This document shows, piece after piece, positions 16,439 through 24,484 of a DNA stretch of 56,379 nucleotides. A model generated the notes under the pieces. That model saw only the letters and a program-made list of their open reading frames with translations, ran no database searches and was not told the origin of the DNA. Position 1 is the stretch's first letter. Each line of letters starts with the position of its first letter. The translations under genes were made by a program, and so were the position numbers. The stretch covers positions 1 through 56,379 of the forward strand of contig DATISY010000101.1 in NCBI GenBank assembly GCA_035468285.1, written 5' to 3'. The stretch is from PALSA-555 sp035468285. Lineage in GTDB: Bacteria > Actinomycetota > Acidimicrobiia > IMCC26256 > PALSA-555.

Positions 16439-16814
16439 GCCCGTCCGTTCAGATCCGGCGCTCGAACGCGCCAGTGTCCTTGAACGGGCCGGTCTCACCA
16501 ATGCTCGCCCCGACCGAGTGGTGACCGACTACGGCGACCGGGGGTCTACGCTCCCATTCCTGATTTCCCGCCGATCACCGCGGAGCGTGGCTGATCGACG
16601 CCCGAACGCTACTACGAGTGGCAGCCATCGCGCGTCCCGGAGAGTCTCGACACGGGTATCGCAGCTGCCGAGACGGTGCGGGGATCACGGTGCGGGCAGT
16701 GCAACGGGTGCGGTGGGAACCCGGCTCGCGCGTCTACCGCGATTGCGGTACACGCGTCGTCACGCATCCGTCAGCCGCGCGCTCGGTCGCGCGAACAGGT
16801 GTGGGTGACGTTCG
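16439..16814. other. Stretch without a recognised gene
   Basis: Both strands carry open frames here, but they are Arg/Ser/Pro-rich, lack good ribosome sites and match no family I know. I see no hairpin, tRNA or remnant. The region ends where the first of two related leader elements begins. Confidence 0.5.
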
Positions 16815-16940
16815 GACGGTCGCTCTACCAGCCGACATGGGTGGGCTCGGAGCCGACCGATTGGCCTCCGCCAAGTGGGACCCCGATGTTTGGACTCGCG
16901 TTCGACCGGGCAGAGGCCCGGTGGAGACGCCGAAACGGAG
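16815..16940 (+). ncRNA. Structured leader, copy 1 of a paralogous pair
   Basis: Aligns with 17310-17430 over about 120 nt: both start GACGGTCGCT, then GCCGACNTGGGTNGG, GAGCCGACC and TTGGCCTCCGCCA. Shared stems include GAGCC with GGCCTC around the GACC loop, CCA with TGG, and a terminal hairpin ACCGGGC (16905-16911), loop AGAG, GCCCGGT (16916-16922). It ends at the ribosome site of a short leader peptide. I do not recognise it as a known riboswitch; a cis-regulatory RNA is inferred. Confidence 0.45.
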
Positions 16941-16946
16941 ACCAGC

Positions 16947-17018
16947 ATGTCGACCATCCAACGTCACGCACTCGACCTTCGCGGGCCGATCACGCTCCCT
17001 GAGCCGGGTCGACCGTGA
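16947..17018 (+). CDS. Short leader peptide 1 (23 residues)
   Basis: ATG 16947 follows CGGAG at a normal distance and encodes 23 residues beginning MSTIQRHALD and ending PEPGRP. Its TGA overlaps the GTG of the next gene (GTGA at 17015-17018), so translation is coupled. The second module has the same layout and a related start (M-P-T-I-P-R), which supports real translation of this very short frame. Confidence 0.45.
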   Translation: MSTIQRHALDLRGPITLPEPGRP

Positions 17019-17248
17019 GCCTCGCCGTGCTCCTCGTGGTCGTCGCGATCGTTGTCGTCACTGCCGGCGTGCTGATGATCGTCCAGCTCGACGCCCGGCT
17101 GGCCGGCGGCGGCGCCGCGACGCGGCACGCGGCGGCGTTGCGGCTGCCTGGGTTGCGGGCCCGTCATCGTGCGGAGGACAAGGCGAGTCCCGTGCTGTTC
17201 CTGTTGGGTTCGATCCTGACGCTGCTGGTGATCGCCACCCTCGTCTAG
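17015..17248 (+). CDS. Small two-helix membrane protein
   Basis: A 77-residue protein from GTG 17015. It has an N-terminal helix (LAVLLVVVAIVVVTAGVLMI), a basic loop rich in Ala and Arg, and a C-terminal helix (PVLFLLGSILTLLVIATLV), so both ends probably sit in the membrane with the basic loop in the cytoplasm. No family is recognised. It has no clear ribosome site of its own, in line with coupling to the short leader peptide. It belongs to the first of two tandem leader/peptide/membrane-protein modules. Confidence 0.6.
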   Translation: MSLAVLLVVVAIVVVTAGVLMIVQLDARLAGGGAATRHAAALRLPGLRARHRAEDKASPVLFLLGSILTLLVIATLV

Positions 17249-17309
17249 ACGTTCCGGGCACGGTCCGCGACGTGATAGCTGAGCCCGGATGAGGAGTACG
17301 GTTGTTGTT

Positions 17310-17430
17310 GACGGTCGCTGAACAAGCCGACCTGGGTAGGCAATCGAGCCGACCTTTGGCCTCCGCCAGCGGAATCCACTTTGGTATCCGCGCCCGCTGG
17401 GCACTCGCCCGGCGGTACGCGATCAAGGAG
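17310..17430 (+). ncRNA. Structured leader, copy 2 of a paralogous pair
   Basis: Homologous to 16815-16940. The last hairpin is CCGCTGGGC (17394-17402), loop ACTC, GCCCGGCGG (17407-17415): nine pairs, against seven in copy 1, with different bases but the same GGGC-N4-GCCC core, so the stem is kept by compensatory change. GCGGA and TCCGC (around 17369-17390) form a further stem. It ends at AAGGAGG before the second leader peptide. Function unknown. Confidence 0.45.
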
Positions 17431-17438
17431 GCTCGACG

Positions 17439-17495
17439 ATGCCCACCATCCCCCGATGGGCGACCCGCGTCGCTCGACGTGAGAGGAAACCGTGA
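17439..17495 (+). CDS. Short leader peptide 2 (18 residues)
   Basis: ATG 17439 lies 7 nt after AAGGAGG and encodes 18 residues (MPTIPRWATR, then VARRERKP). The stop TGA overlaps the GTG of the following membrane-protein gene (GTGA at 17492-17495). The layout repeats that of the first module. Confidence 0.45.
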   Translation: MPTIPRWATRVARRERKP

Positions 17496-17674
17496 TCCTC
17501 TGGATCTTCCCGGCGGTGATCGGCGCGAGCCTGGTGTTGGCTGGATATCTGCGATACCGGCTCGATAAGCAGTTCCTGGACGTCGCGGGCAAGCTGATCC
17601 CAGCCCGCGTCGAGGCTCGATCAGGCCGTCAGACGAGCACCGTGGCGACGCGTGCGCGTCTGCGGGGACACTGA
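17492..17674 (+). CDS. Small single-helix membrane protein
   Basis: A 60-residue protein from GTG 17492 behind GAGAGGAAACC. It has one membrane helix at the N-terminus (ILWIFPAVIGASLVLAGYL) followed by a basic cytoplasmic tail (YRYRLDK-like, then ARVEARSGRQTST). It is not homologous over its length to the protein of the first module, but shares position, GTGA coupling to a short peptide and a related leader. No family is recognised. Confidence 0.55.
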   Translation: MILWIFPAVIGASLVLAGYLRYRLDKQFLDVAGKLIPARVEARSGRQTSTVATRARLRGH

Positions 17675-17731
17675 GCCGCGCTGCCAGCACGCCGATCAGA
17701 CGCGCGGAGTCCGGCTTGGCTTGCTCGTCGG

Positions 17732-17956
17732 TCAGACGTGCAGTGCCTCACCGTCGACGGTTTGGGCCCGTTCGTAGGCTCGAGCGAGGCGTTCCCGGGC
17801 CTCGTCGATCTGCTCCTGCGTGAGGGTCTCGACCACCAGCAGGTGCCGGACGGCATCGCTGGCCTCGCACAGTTCGCGGTGCGCGGCTACGACCTCGTTG
17901 CGATCGATCACCTTCGAGAATCTACCGTCTTGCTCGGGTGGGCTGACAATGGTCAT
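17732..17956 (-). CDS. Small hypothetical protein
   Basis: A 74-residue, mostly helical and acidic protein (DRNEVVAAHRELCEASDAV, then TQEQIDEARERLARAYERA). It starts at ATG 17956, 42 nt after the stop of the VC0807-like membrane protein on the same strand, so the two may form an operon. It looks like a small cytoplasmic helical hairpin or coiled coil. No known family. Confidence 0.55.
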   Translation of the reverse strand: MTIVSPPEQDGRFSKVIDRNEVVAAHRELCEASDAVRHLLVVETLTQEQIDEARERLARAYERAQTVDGEALHV

Positions 17957-17998
17957 GACCTGCTCATCTCTCCTGCCTGGTCCACGGAGGGGAACGTC

Positions 17999-18670
17999 TC
18001 ATATGCCAACCGTGATGGGATGAAAGCGACCAATCGACTTCCGGAACCACAGGATCGAGACCCCGACGGCGATCACGGTGACACCGAGGGAGAAGGCGGC
18101 CTGGGTGATGGCGAACGTCGTCGTCGCGAGGGTGATCAGCAGCCAGTAGGCGGCGGCAGCGTTGAGCATGGCGACGAGCGCCCACATCATCGAGTTCTGG
18201 ATGAAGAATCGGTGGACGCGTGGGTCGCTGTGGATGCCGAGGGGAAGGGTGATGAAGTCGCCGGCGAAATGGCGTGAGAGTGGCCGGCGCGCCCCGACCG
18301 AGAGCAGGAAGGCGAGCGACACGACCGCCATTCCGAGCGTGGGCTGAAGGAAGTACAGGAAGGCGCTGCCCGTCATGAGCGCCAGGGCCGAGCGGACGGC
18401 GAGCATCACCGTCCCGAGGATGACCAGTGCAGGCACGCGGCGACTGCGCCGGACGCGGCGCATGATCGCGAACGCCGACCAGCCCAGCCCGGCGCCCATC
18501 GCGGCACCGATCCCGGCGACGTAGTCGGCCAGGAGGAACAAACCGAGCGGCAAGAAGACGCCGTCGATCACCTGCGGTGCGGCGTGCCACGCAACGTGGC
18601 GAAGGGGAGGCAGCCGGACTGGCTCGATCGCACGGGACTCTGGCCCAACCGTGATCGTGTCGGTCTCCAT
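17999..18670 (-). CDS. VC0807-like multi-helix membrane protein
   Basis: A 223-residue protein from ATG 18670 (GAGGAG upstream) with about six membrane helices. The pattern DGVFLPLGLFLLADYVAG, a long basic loop RRVRRSRRVP, LVILGTVMLAVRSALALMTG, FLYFLQPTLG and a last block before WFRKSIG matches the VC0807/septation-like family of unknown function. The conserved spacing of Gly and Arg around the loops is typical. It heads a possible two-gene operon with the 74-residue protein. Confidence 0.7.
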   Translation of the reverse strand: METDTITVGPESRAIEPVRLPPLRHVAWHAAPQVIDGVFLPLGLFLLADYVAGIGAAMGAGLGWSAFAIMRRVRRSRRVPALVILGTVMLAVRSALALMTGSAFLYFLQPTLGMAVVSLAFLLSVGARRPLSRHFAGDFITLPLGIHSDPRVHRFFIQNSMMWALVAMLNAAAAYWLLITLATTTFAITQAAFSLGVTVIAVGVSILWFRKSIGRFHPITVGI

Positions 18671-18981
18671 GACTCCTCGGGGTGCTAGATCCGCACACCG
18701 CCGGGATCTGGAGCAGTGCAACGACGCTGATGCGCCACGGTTGCAACGAGAAGCATCATGGTAGCCCGGCCTGGTGCCGCGATCGTTGTCGGACACAAGG
18801 GGTGGGGGGGCCTCCCACGGTCGGGCGGCCACGGTCGGACTACCTCCGCGACGCGGGGGACCGCTCGCCGTCTGGGCTGAAATGCGCCAACCAGATTCTC
18901 GGACGACACGACCGACGAGACGCCCAGCCTTGGCCCGCCGCCGTCTGCGATATCGGTGTGACTGTGCCCGTCAGACCGGGG
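18671..18981. other. Gap between the VC0807-like gene and the M15 peptidase gene
   Basis: About 310 nt with no recognised gene, RNA or remnant. It must hold the promoter of the VC0807-like gene near its left end; I see no clear -35/-10 pair. Confidence 0.4.
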
Positions 18982-19512
18982 TCAGCAGACCGCTTCCCAG
19001 TGCCAGGGCTCCGGAGCCGAGCCGTTGGGTTGCGCCCACGGGGGGTGCACGAAGCAGAAGGCGCTCGCGTGGGCGGTGAGCCACTGGTACCCGACCGACG
19101 AGAAGGTGAGCTCGCCGTTCCGGTCGGCGAAGTCCACCGCCTTGCCCCACCCGTGCACGCTCGTGCCCGGGACCGCGGCGAACTGGCACAGCCCGAGACT
19201 GCACCAGTAGGCGCGGACCGCGACCTGGTCCGCATAGGAGCGGTAACAGCTCTCCGGTGTCAGCTCGACACCGTCGTTGTGCGCGTAGGCCATCATGATG
19301 AGCAGGCTCGACGCGGCTGGCTTCCAGATCTTGCAGTTCGGGTTGATGGTCTGCAGGACGCTGTCGGGCAGGAACCCGTTCTGCAGGCCGCCTGGCGCCG
19401 ACCCGAGACACGCGGTGGTCACCAGCGCCACGCCGGCGATCAGCAGCGCAAACCGCGCGCCGAGGGGGCGCCGGCGTCGAGCGACGGTCGAGCGACGGTC
19501 GGGCTGACCCAT
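18982..19512 (-). CDS. M15B (VanY-like) D,D-carboxypeptidase lipoprotein
   Basis: A 176-residue lipoprotein from ATG 19512 with lipobox LVTTAC (Cys35). The mature part carries the M15 zinc site: SVHGWGKAVDF gives His120 and Asp127 (SxHxxGxAxD), and EPWHWE gives His171. Such enzymes trim D-Ala-D-Ala or cross-links in peptidoglycan. Extra Cys (60, 89, 104, 109, 153, 176) suggest disulfides. It has no van neighbours, so a role in wall turnover rather than antibiotic resistance is inferred. Confidence 0.88.
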   Translation of the reverse strand: MGQPDRRSTVARRRRPLGARFALLIAGVALVTTACLGSAPGGLQNGFLPDSVLQTINPNCKIWKPAASSLLIMMAYAHNDGVELTPESCYRSYADQVAVRAYWCSLGLCQFAAVPGTSVHGWGKAVDFADRNGELTFSSVGYQWLTAHASAFCFVHPPWAQPNGSAPEPWHWEAVC

Positions 19513-19681
19513 GCCAATCCTTCGACGGTTCGCGGGCGTGGCCTTAGCGTATGACGGGACGGTCCGCGTGACCGGGTGGTCCTGACCACGAAGCGGGCGG
19601 CCTCTCGACATTTCGCTCACGAGGTTCCTTTCCGTGATCGGAGGGGCACAATCCCGCCGATCGGACACGAAGGGGGTCGTG

Positions 19682-20191
19682 ATGGACAGCCCGCAGCTTC
19701 TCGTCGAAGCCTTGGGTCGGATCCAGGGTGCCGTTCACCGCGCCGTCGACGGCCTGTCGCCGGCCCAGCTGGGCGACCACCTCGATGGCGAGGCGAACTC
19801 GATCGCGTGGCTGGTCTGGCATCTGACGCGGATCCAGGACGACCACATCGCGGACGTCGCCGGCACCGAGCAGGTGTGGTCGGCGAGGGACTGGGTCGGC
19901 CGCTTCGCGTTGCCGCTCGATGCGGCCGACACGGGCTACGGGCACCGCCGCGAGGATGTCGCGGCCGTGCAGGTGCAGTCGGGCGAGCTGCTGACCGGTT
20001 ACTACGACGACGTGCACGACCACACCATCCGGTTCGCGTCGGGGCTGGACGACGACGATCTCGACCGGGTCGTCGACGCATCGTGGACGCCGCCGGTCAC
20101 GCTCGCGGTCCGGCTGGTCAGTGTGCTCGCCGACGACCTCGAGCATGCCGGGCAGGCCGCCTTCGCGCGCGGCATCGTCCTGCGGCGCTAG
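19682..20191 (+). CDS. DinB-family (DUF664-like) protein
   Basis: A 169-residue four-helix-bundle protein from ATG 19682 with GAAGGGGG upstream. The expected metal His residues are in AWLVWHLTRIQDDHI and in the C-terminal helix DDLEHAGQAAFARG. The pattern GLSPAQLGDHLDGEANS is typical of the actinobacterial DinB/DUF664 group with mycothiol-dependent members. It is followed on the same strand by the flavin monooxygenase after 120 nt. The substrate is unknown. Confidence 0.87.
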   Translation: MDSPQLLVEALGRIQGAVHRAVDGLSPAQLGDHLDGEANSIAWLVWHLTRIQDDHIADVAGTEQVWSARDWVGRFALPLDAADTGYGHRREDVAAVQVQSGELLTGYYDDVHDHTIRFASGLDDDDLDRVVDASWTPPVTLAVRLVSVLADDLEHAGQAAFARGIVLRR

Positions 20192-20311
20192 CCGCAGCCC
20201 GACGGACGTCGTCCGCGTGCGAGGCGACGGCCGCTGGTGAGGTCACTCGCCAACTCCTAGTCTCCCTCTGCTCGCACCAGCGGAGCGCACGACAACCCAG
20301 CGGGAAGCGGC

Positions 20312-21775
20312 ATGGTCGATCCGAAGGCACCACACGAGCCGACGTTCGCGATCATCGGTGCCGGCATGGCCGGGATCCTCGCCGCGATCAAGCTGACGGA
20401 GGCCGGGCTCACCGACTTCACCGTCTTCGAGAAGGCGGATCGCCTCGGGGGGACATGGCGCGAGAACACCTACCCCGGGATCTCCTGTGACGTCCCGTCC
20501 CACCTCTACTCGTACTCGTTTGCCCTCACACCGGAGTGGAGCCACCGGTTCTCGCCCGGTGAGGAGATCCAGGCCTACTTCGAACGCGTCGCGGCTGAGC
20601 ACCACCTGCTCCCACGGATCCGGTTCGGCGACGAGGTCACCCACTGCGAGTTCCGAAACGGCCGGTGGCAGCTCCAGACGGCGAACGGGTACCACGACGA
20701 GGTCGACATCGTGATCGCGGCGACGGGCGTACTGCATCACCCGAGGATCCCGGACTTCGAGGGTCTCTCGAGCTTCGCAGGCGCGGTCTTCCACAGCTCA
20801 CGGTGGGATCACGACGTCAACCTCGACGGTGCGCGGGTCGGGGTCGTCGGCACGGGCTCGACCGCGGTGCAGATCGTCGGTGCGATCGTCGACCGGGTGA
20901 AGACCCTGTCGCTGTTCCAACGGACCGCGCAGTGGGTCATCCAGGCCGACAACCCCGCCTACACCGACGAGGAACGCGCCGCGCTGCGGGGGGACCCGGG
21001 GCGCCTCGCCGACCTCCACGCCGAGCTGTCCGACCAGTTCGACGTGTTCGCCCGGGTCGTCGTCGACGCCGAGTCGGCCGAGATGGCCATGATCGAGGCG
21101 GCCTGTCGGTCGAACCTCGAGGACACGGTGCGCGACCCAGAGCTCCGCGAGCGGCTCCGCCCGGACTACCGAGCCGCGTGCAAGCGGCTGGTGGTGTCAC
21201 CGAACTTCTATGACGCGATCCAGCAGCCCAACGCGGAGCTGGTGACGGAGGGGATCGAGCGTGTCGAGCCGACCGGGGTGCGCACTCGCGATGGTCGCCT
21301 GCACGAGCTCGACGTTCTCGTGCTCGCCACCGGCTTCAAGGCGAACGCGTTCATGCGCCCCATGGAGCTGATCGGGCGAGACGGTGTCACCTTGGAGCGG
21401 GCTTGGGCGGAGCGTCCCAACGCGTACCTGTCCGTCACCATCCCGGACTTCCCGAACTTCTTCATGCTGAACGGCCCCAACGGGCCGGTCGGCAACTTCT
21501 CGCTGATCGAAGTGGCGGAGCTGCAGTTCGGCTACATCCTCCAGCTCGTGGACCGCATCCGGTCCGGGGAATGCCGAGAGATCAGCGCAACTCGGGAGGC
21601 GATGGAGGAGCTCGAAGCGGCGCGTGTCGAGGCATCGCACAAGACGATCTGGATGACGGGCTGTCGCAGCTGGTACCTCGACGACCGAGGTGTCCCGGCG
21701 GTCTGGCCCTGGCCCTTTGAGCGGTTCCGAGAGGTCATGCGACAGCCGCAGCTGGAGGCGTTCGACGTCCGCTAG
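20312..21775 (+). CDS. Flavin-containing monooxygenase, Baeyer-Villiger type
   Basis: A 487-residue FAD/NADPH enzyme. The FAD Rossmann motif is FAIIGAGMAGILAAIKL (about 12-28), followed by ADRLGGTWRENTYPGISCDV. The Baeyer-Villiger fingerprint FxGxxxHxxxW is FAGAVFHSSRW (155-165), and the NADPH motif is GVVGTGSTAVQI. A late ATGF motif (VLATGFKANAF) is present. Relatives insert oxygen next to ketones in alicyclic or steroid substrates; the actual substrate is not evident. The start ATG 20312 lies behind AGCGGGAAGCGGC. It fits the degradative character of the P450, CoA-ligase and amidohydrolase genes nearby. Confidence 0.93.
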   Translation: MVDPKAPHEPTFAIIGAGMAGILAAIKLTEAGLTDFTVFEKADRLGGTWRENTYPGISCDVPSHLYSYSFALTPEWSHRFSPGEEIQAYFERVAAEHHLLPRIRFGDEVTHCEFRNGRWQLQTANGYHDEVDIVIAATGVLHHPRIPDFEGLSSFAGAVFHSSRWDHDVNLDGARVGVVGTGSTAVQIVGAIVDRVKTLSLFQRTAQWVIQADNPAYTDEERAALRGDPGRLADLHAELSDQFDVFARVVVDAESAEMAMIEAACRSNLEDTVRDPELRERLRPDYRAACKRLVVSPNFYDAIQQPNAELVTEGIERVEPTGVRTRDGRLHELDVLVLATGFKANAFMRPMELIGRDGVTLERAWAERPNAYLSVTIPDFPNFFMLNGPNGPVGNFSLIEVAELQFGYILQLVDRIRSGECREISATREAMEELEAARVEASHKTIWMTGCRSWYLDDRGVPAVWPWPFERFREVMRQPQLEAFDVR

Positions 21776-21850
21776 CGCATCCGTCGCTACGGCGCGCGTC
21801 TTGAAGGCGGGCTGAGGTCGACGGCGGTCATGTTGAGGGCGCGGTGCCGG

Positions 21851-22525
21851 TCACCCGTGCCCGAAGTCGCCGATGTGATGCCACGTGCCGATCCATCCGA
21901 GCGACGCGATTCCGAGCGCGGTCCCGACTGCCAGTGTGACGGCGAGCAGGCTCAGCCGGGCCCGGGCACCCGCGACGCGATGCTCGGTATCGCCGCGCAG
22001 GTTGCGTTCCTGCCAATCGGCGGCGGTCAGGGTCGCCGTCTCGCGCAGATGGCCAAGGGTATGGACGGCGATGAGGGCGGCCCAGGCCAAGAAGGTGGCT
22101 TGGTGCAGCCACAGGTACTGATGGCCCACCGTGCGGCCGAGGGCGATCAGCGCGATTCCGGTGCCGAGCAGCACGAGCGATGACGCGACCAGGAACGGTC
22201 CGGTGATCCGCAGGATCGGATGCGGTGGACCTTTCCGCTGGTAGGGCGGATCGCCTCGGTAGTAGTGGGCGAAGCGATAGCCGGTCGTCGAGGTCTTCAG
22301 CAGGACGAGCGGGACGAGCAGCATGCCGACGAAGACGTGGACCGAGATCAGCTGCTTGACCTGGAGGAGCGTGACGGCCTCGACCGCCAAGATGAGGAAC
22401 AACGCGGCGCCGGCACCCCCGGTGAGGCGGGCATTGCCCTCCACGCCGCCGCCCGGCCCGACCGGATCGGCGCGGTCGGCAGGCGTGGAGGGACGGTCGG
22501 TGGTCAGGAGGCGGGTCCAGTTCAC
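21851..22525 (-). CDS. Four-helix membrane protein, cytochrome b561-like
   Basis: A 224-residue integral membrane protein. GTG 22525 is preferred because GAGGAG stands 6 nt upstream; a longer form from ATG 22597 is possible. Helices are ALFLILAVEAVTLLQV, VHVFVGMLLVPLVLLK, FLVASSLVLLGTGIALI and FLAWAALIAVHTLGHL, plus a C-terminal one. His residues in several helices (HVFVG, HQYLWLHQ, HTLGHL) suit binding of b-type haem. Loop GYRFAHYYRGDPPYQ is conserved in such actinobacterial proteins. The electron partner is unknown. Confidence 0.65.
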   Translation of the reverse strand: MNWTRLLTTDRPSTPADRADPVGPGGGVEGNARLTGGAGAALFLILAVEAVTLLQVKQLISVHVFVGMLLVPLVLLKTSTTGYRFAHYYRGDPPYQRKGPPHPILRITGPFLVASSLVLLGTGIALIALGRTVGHQYLWLHQATFLAWAALIAVHTLGHLRETATLTAADWQERNLRGDTEHRVAGARARLSLLAVTLAVGTALGIASLGWIGTWHHIGDFGHG

Positions 22526-22790
22526 AGGCGGCTCCTCGTCCGTGTCGCCCGGCGGGGTGCAAGGGCGGCGGGTTCGATCGAGTTCCTCGACGAGCATGAT
22601 CGCGGACCGGGTCGGCTCCGACGAGGCAGGGTCGGTGGGCCAACCCCGGGGAGGGTCGGGCCGACCCACCCGCCGCGGGTGCCCCGACGGCACACCGGCC
22701 GTCTCGTGTTGCATGCTGGTGCGGTTCGGCCCCGATGAGCTCGGCCGAGCGCGGGATCCCCCCTGCCTGCAGTGCTCGGATCGTTGTCCG

Positions 22791-24467
22791 GTGAAGCTGT
22801 CTCTGCCCCTATCTGTTGATCGCCGTCCGTCCGCCCCGGACGGCGCGCGGCTCGGCGCGCCGGGGCGATCCCGGTCGACGGATGCGACGCCCGTGTTCAC
22901 CCTCGGGTGCGCCGCCCTCGCGGTGGTCGCGACGTGGATCGCGACCCGTCACGGACCGGGGATGTCGCCGGATTCGGTCACGTACCTGTCGGCAGCACGG
23001 AACCTGGCGGCCGGGCACGGCTACGCCGACTTCACCGGGCAGGCGCTGACGACGTTCCCGCCGGGGTATCCCGCGCTCGTCGCGGTGCTGCACGTCCTCG
23101 GCCTCTCGATCGCGACCGGCGCGCGCCTGGTCAACGCGGTCTCGTTCGGTGCGGTCGTGCTCCTCGCCGGGGTCCTCATCCGGCGTCATACCTCGTCGCG
23201 GGCGGTGACGCTCGGAGCGACCGCGCTCGTCGCCGTCTCGCCGGCGTTGATCAACATCGCGAGCACCGCCTGGTCCGAGACCTTGTTCAGCGCCCTGGTC
23301 CTCGCGTTCCTGTTGGCACTCGAGGACGGGATCGCACCCGGCACCCCGGCGCGGGCTCTTGGCGCGGCAGGAGTGCTGGCAGGGCTGGCCTTTCTCGTGC
23401 GTTACGCCGGGCTGTCGCTGCTCGCCGTCGGCGCTCTCACCATCGCCGCGGGTGCGTACCGGCACGGCCTCCGCACCGTGGCCCGCCGACTCGGCGTGTT
23501 CCTGGGCGCCGGATCGGTGCTCCCCGGTCTGTGGATCCTGCGCAATGCCGCGTCGGGCAGTCGGTTCCTCCTCGGGCCACGCGTCGCCGCGCCCGAGAGC
23601 TGGCGGTCGTTCCTCGACCGGTTCCTGGGCGGTGTCCAAGGTCTCTTCACGCCCGGCGGTTCCATCGGGAACGTCGCGGTCGTCGCGGTGGTCCTCGGCG
23701 TCGCGGCTCTCGGCCTCAGCGCCGCGCTCACGCCCCACCGAACCCGTCGTGGGACCTGGTGGCGGTCCCGGCTGATGCCGTTGGTCGCGTACGTCGTCGT
23801 GTACTCCGGCGTCGTGATCTCCGCGGGGAAGACGGCCGGTGCGAGTGTCGACCAGCGCATCGCCGCGCCGGTCTATGTGCCGGCGCTGATCCTCGTCGTC
23901 ACGCTCGTGGACCGGCTCGCGGTTCGGGCGCAGGCCGGCGGCTCCCAGCGCCGGTGGGTCGCGTCCGCGCCCGCGTTCGCCCTCGTGGCCGTGCTCGCCT
24001 ACGGCGGGTCCAGCGCGGTGGCGTTCGCGTCGCAGGCCTGGAACGACGGTCGAACGCCGCGGGGCTACACCCGGCAGAACTCGGACCGGTTCCAGCTCGT
24101 CAACTCGGTCGAGACGCTGAGCCGCCGGGCGCTCGTGGCGACCAACCGTCCCTGGACGCTGTTCGAGGCGACCGGGCGCGAACCGATCGTGGCGAGCCCG
24201 GGACAGGTCGCACCCGAGCTGGCGCTCATCCCGATCCTGGTCTCCCAGCTCGCGTCCCAGTCCTGTACGCGCCCCGTGTACTTGGCCTGGTTTCGGTCCG
24301 CGGCGCAGTGGCCCTTCACGCCGGCGCAGCTCTCAGCCGACCTCGACCTCGACCTCGTCCAGCAGCTCCGCGACGGCGCCCTGTACTCGGTGCAGCCGAA
24401 GGTGCCCGACTGCCCGCGGCCCCTCGCCGCCGCCCGTCAGGACACGCCGGACCCGGGATCGTCGTAG
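22791..24467 (+). CDS. GT-C type membrane glycosyltransferase (GT39/ArnT-like)
   Basis: A 558-residue multi-helix protein. After the first helix (VFTLGCAALAVVATWIAT) comes the GT-C signature: GPGMSPDSVTYLSAARNLAA with its Asp, then FPPGYPALVAVLHVLG, and helices with WSETLFSALVLAFLLALE. The C-terminal domain is extracytoplasmic. These enzymes move sugars from polyprenyl phosphates to lipids or proteins outside the membrane. GTG 22791 is the likely start; no strong ribosome site is seen. The acceptor is unknown. Confidence 0.82.
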   Translation: MKLSLPLSVDRRPSAPDGARLGAPGRSRSTDATPVFTLGCAALAVVATWIATRHGPGMSPDSVTYLSAARNLAAGHGYADFTGQALTTFPPGYPALVAVLHVLGLSIATGARLVNAVSFGAVVLLAGVLIRRHTSSRAVTLGATALVAVSPALINIASTAWSETLFSALVLAFLLALEDGIAPGTPARALGAAGVLAGLAFLVRYAGLSLLAVGALTIAAGAYRHGLRTVARRLGVFLGAGSVLPGLWILRNAASGSRFLLGPRVAAPESWRSFLDRFLGGVQGLFTPGGSIGNVAVVAVVLGVAALGLSAALTPHRTRRGTWWRSRLMPLVAYVVVYSGVVISAGKTAGASVDQRIAAPVYVPALILVVTLVDRLAVRAQAGGSQRRWVASAPAFALVAVLAYGGSSAVAFASQAWNDGRTPRGYTRQNSDRFQLVNSVETLSRRALVATNRPWTLFEATGREPIVASPGQVAPELALIPILVSQLASQSCTRPVYLAWFRSAAQWPFTPAQLSADLDLDLVQQLRDGALYSVQPKVPDCPRPLAAARQDTPDPGSS

Positions 24468-24484
24468 CCGACGCCGCCGGGTGC

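Noticed and set aside
16347..17292. Plus-strand frames through 16.3-17.3 kb as genes
   Set aside because: They are Arg/Ser-rich, overlap the structured leader and out-of-frame small membrane protein, and show no family signature.
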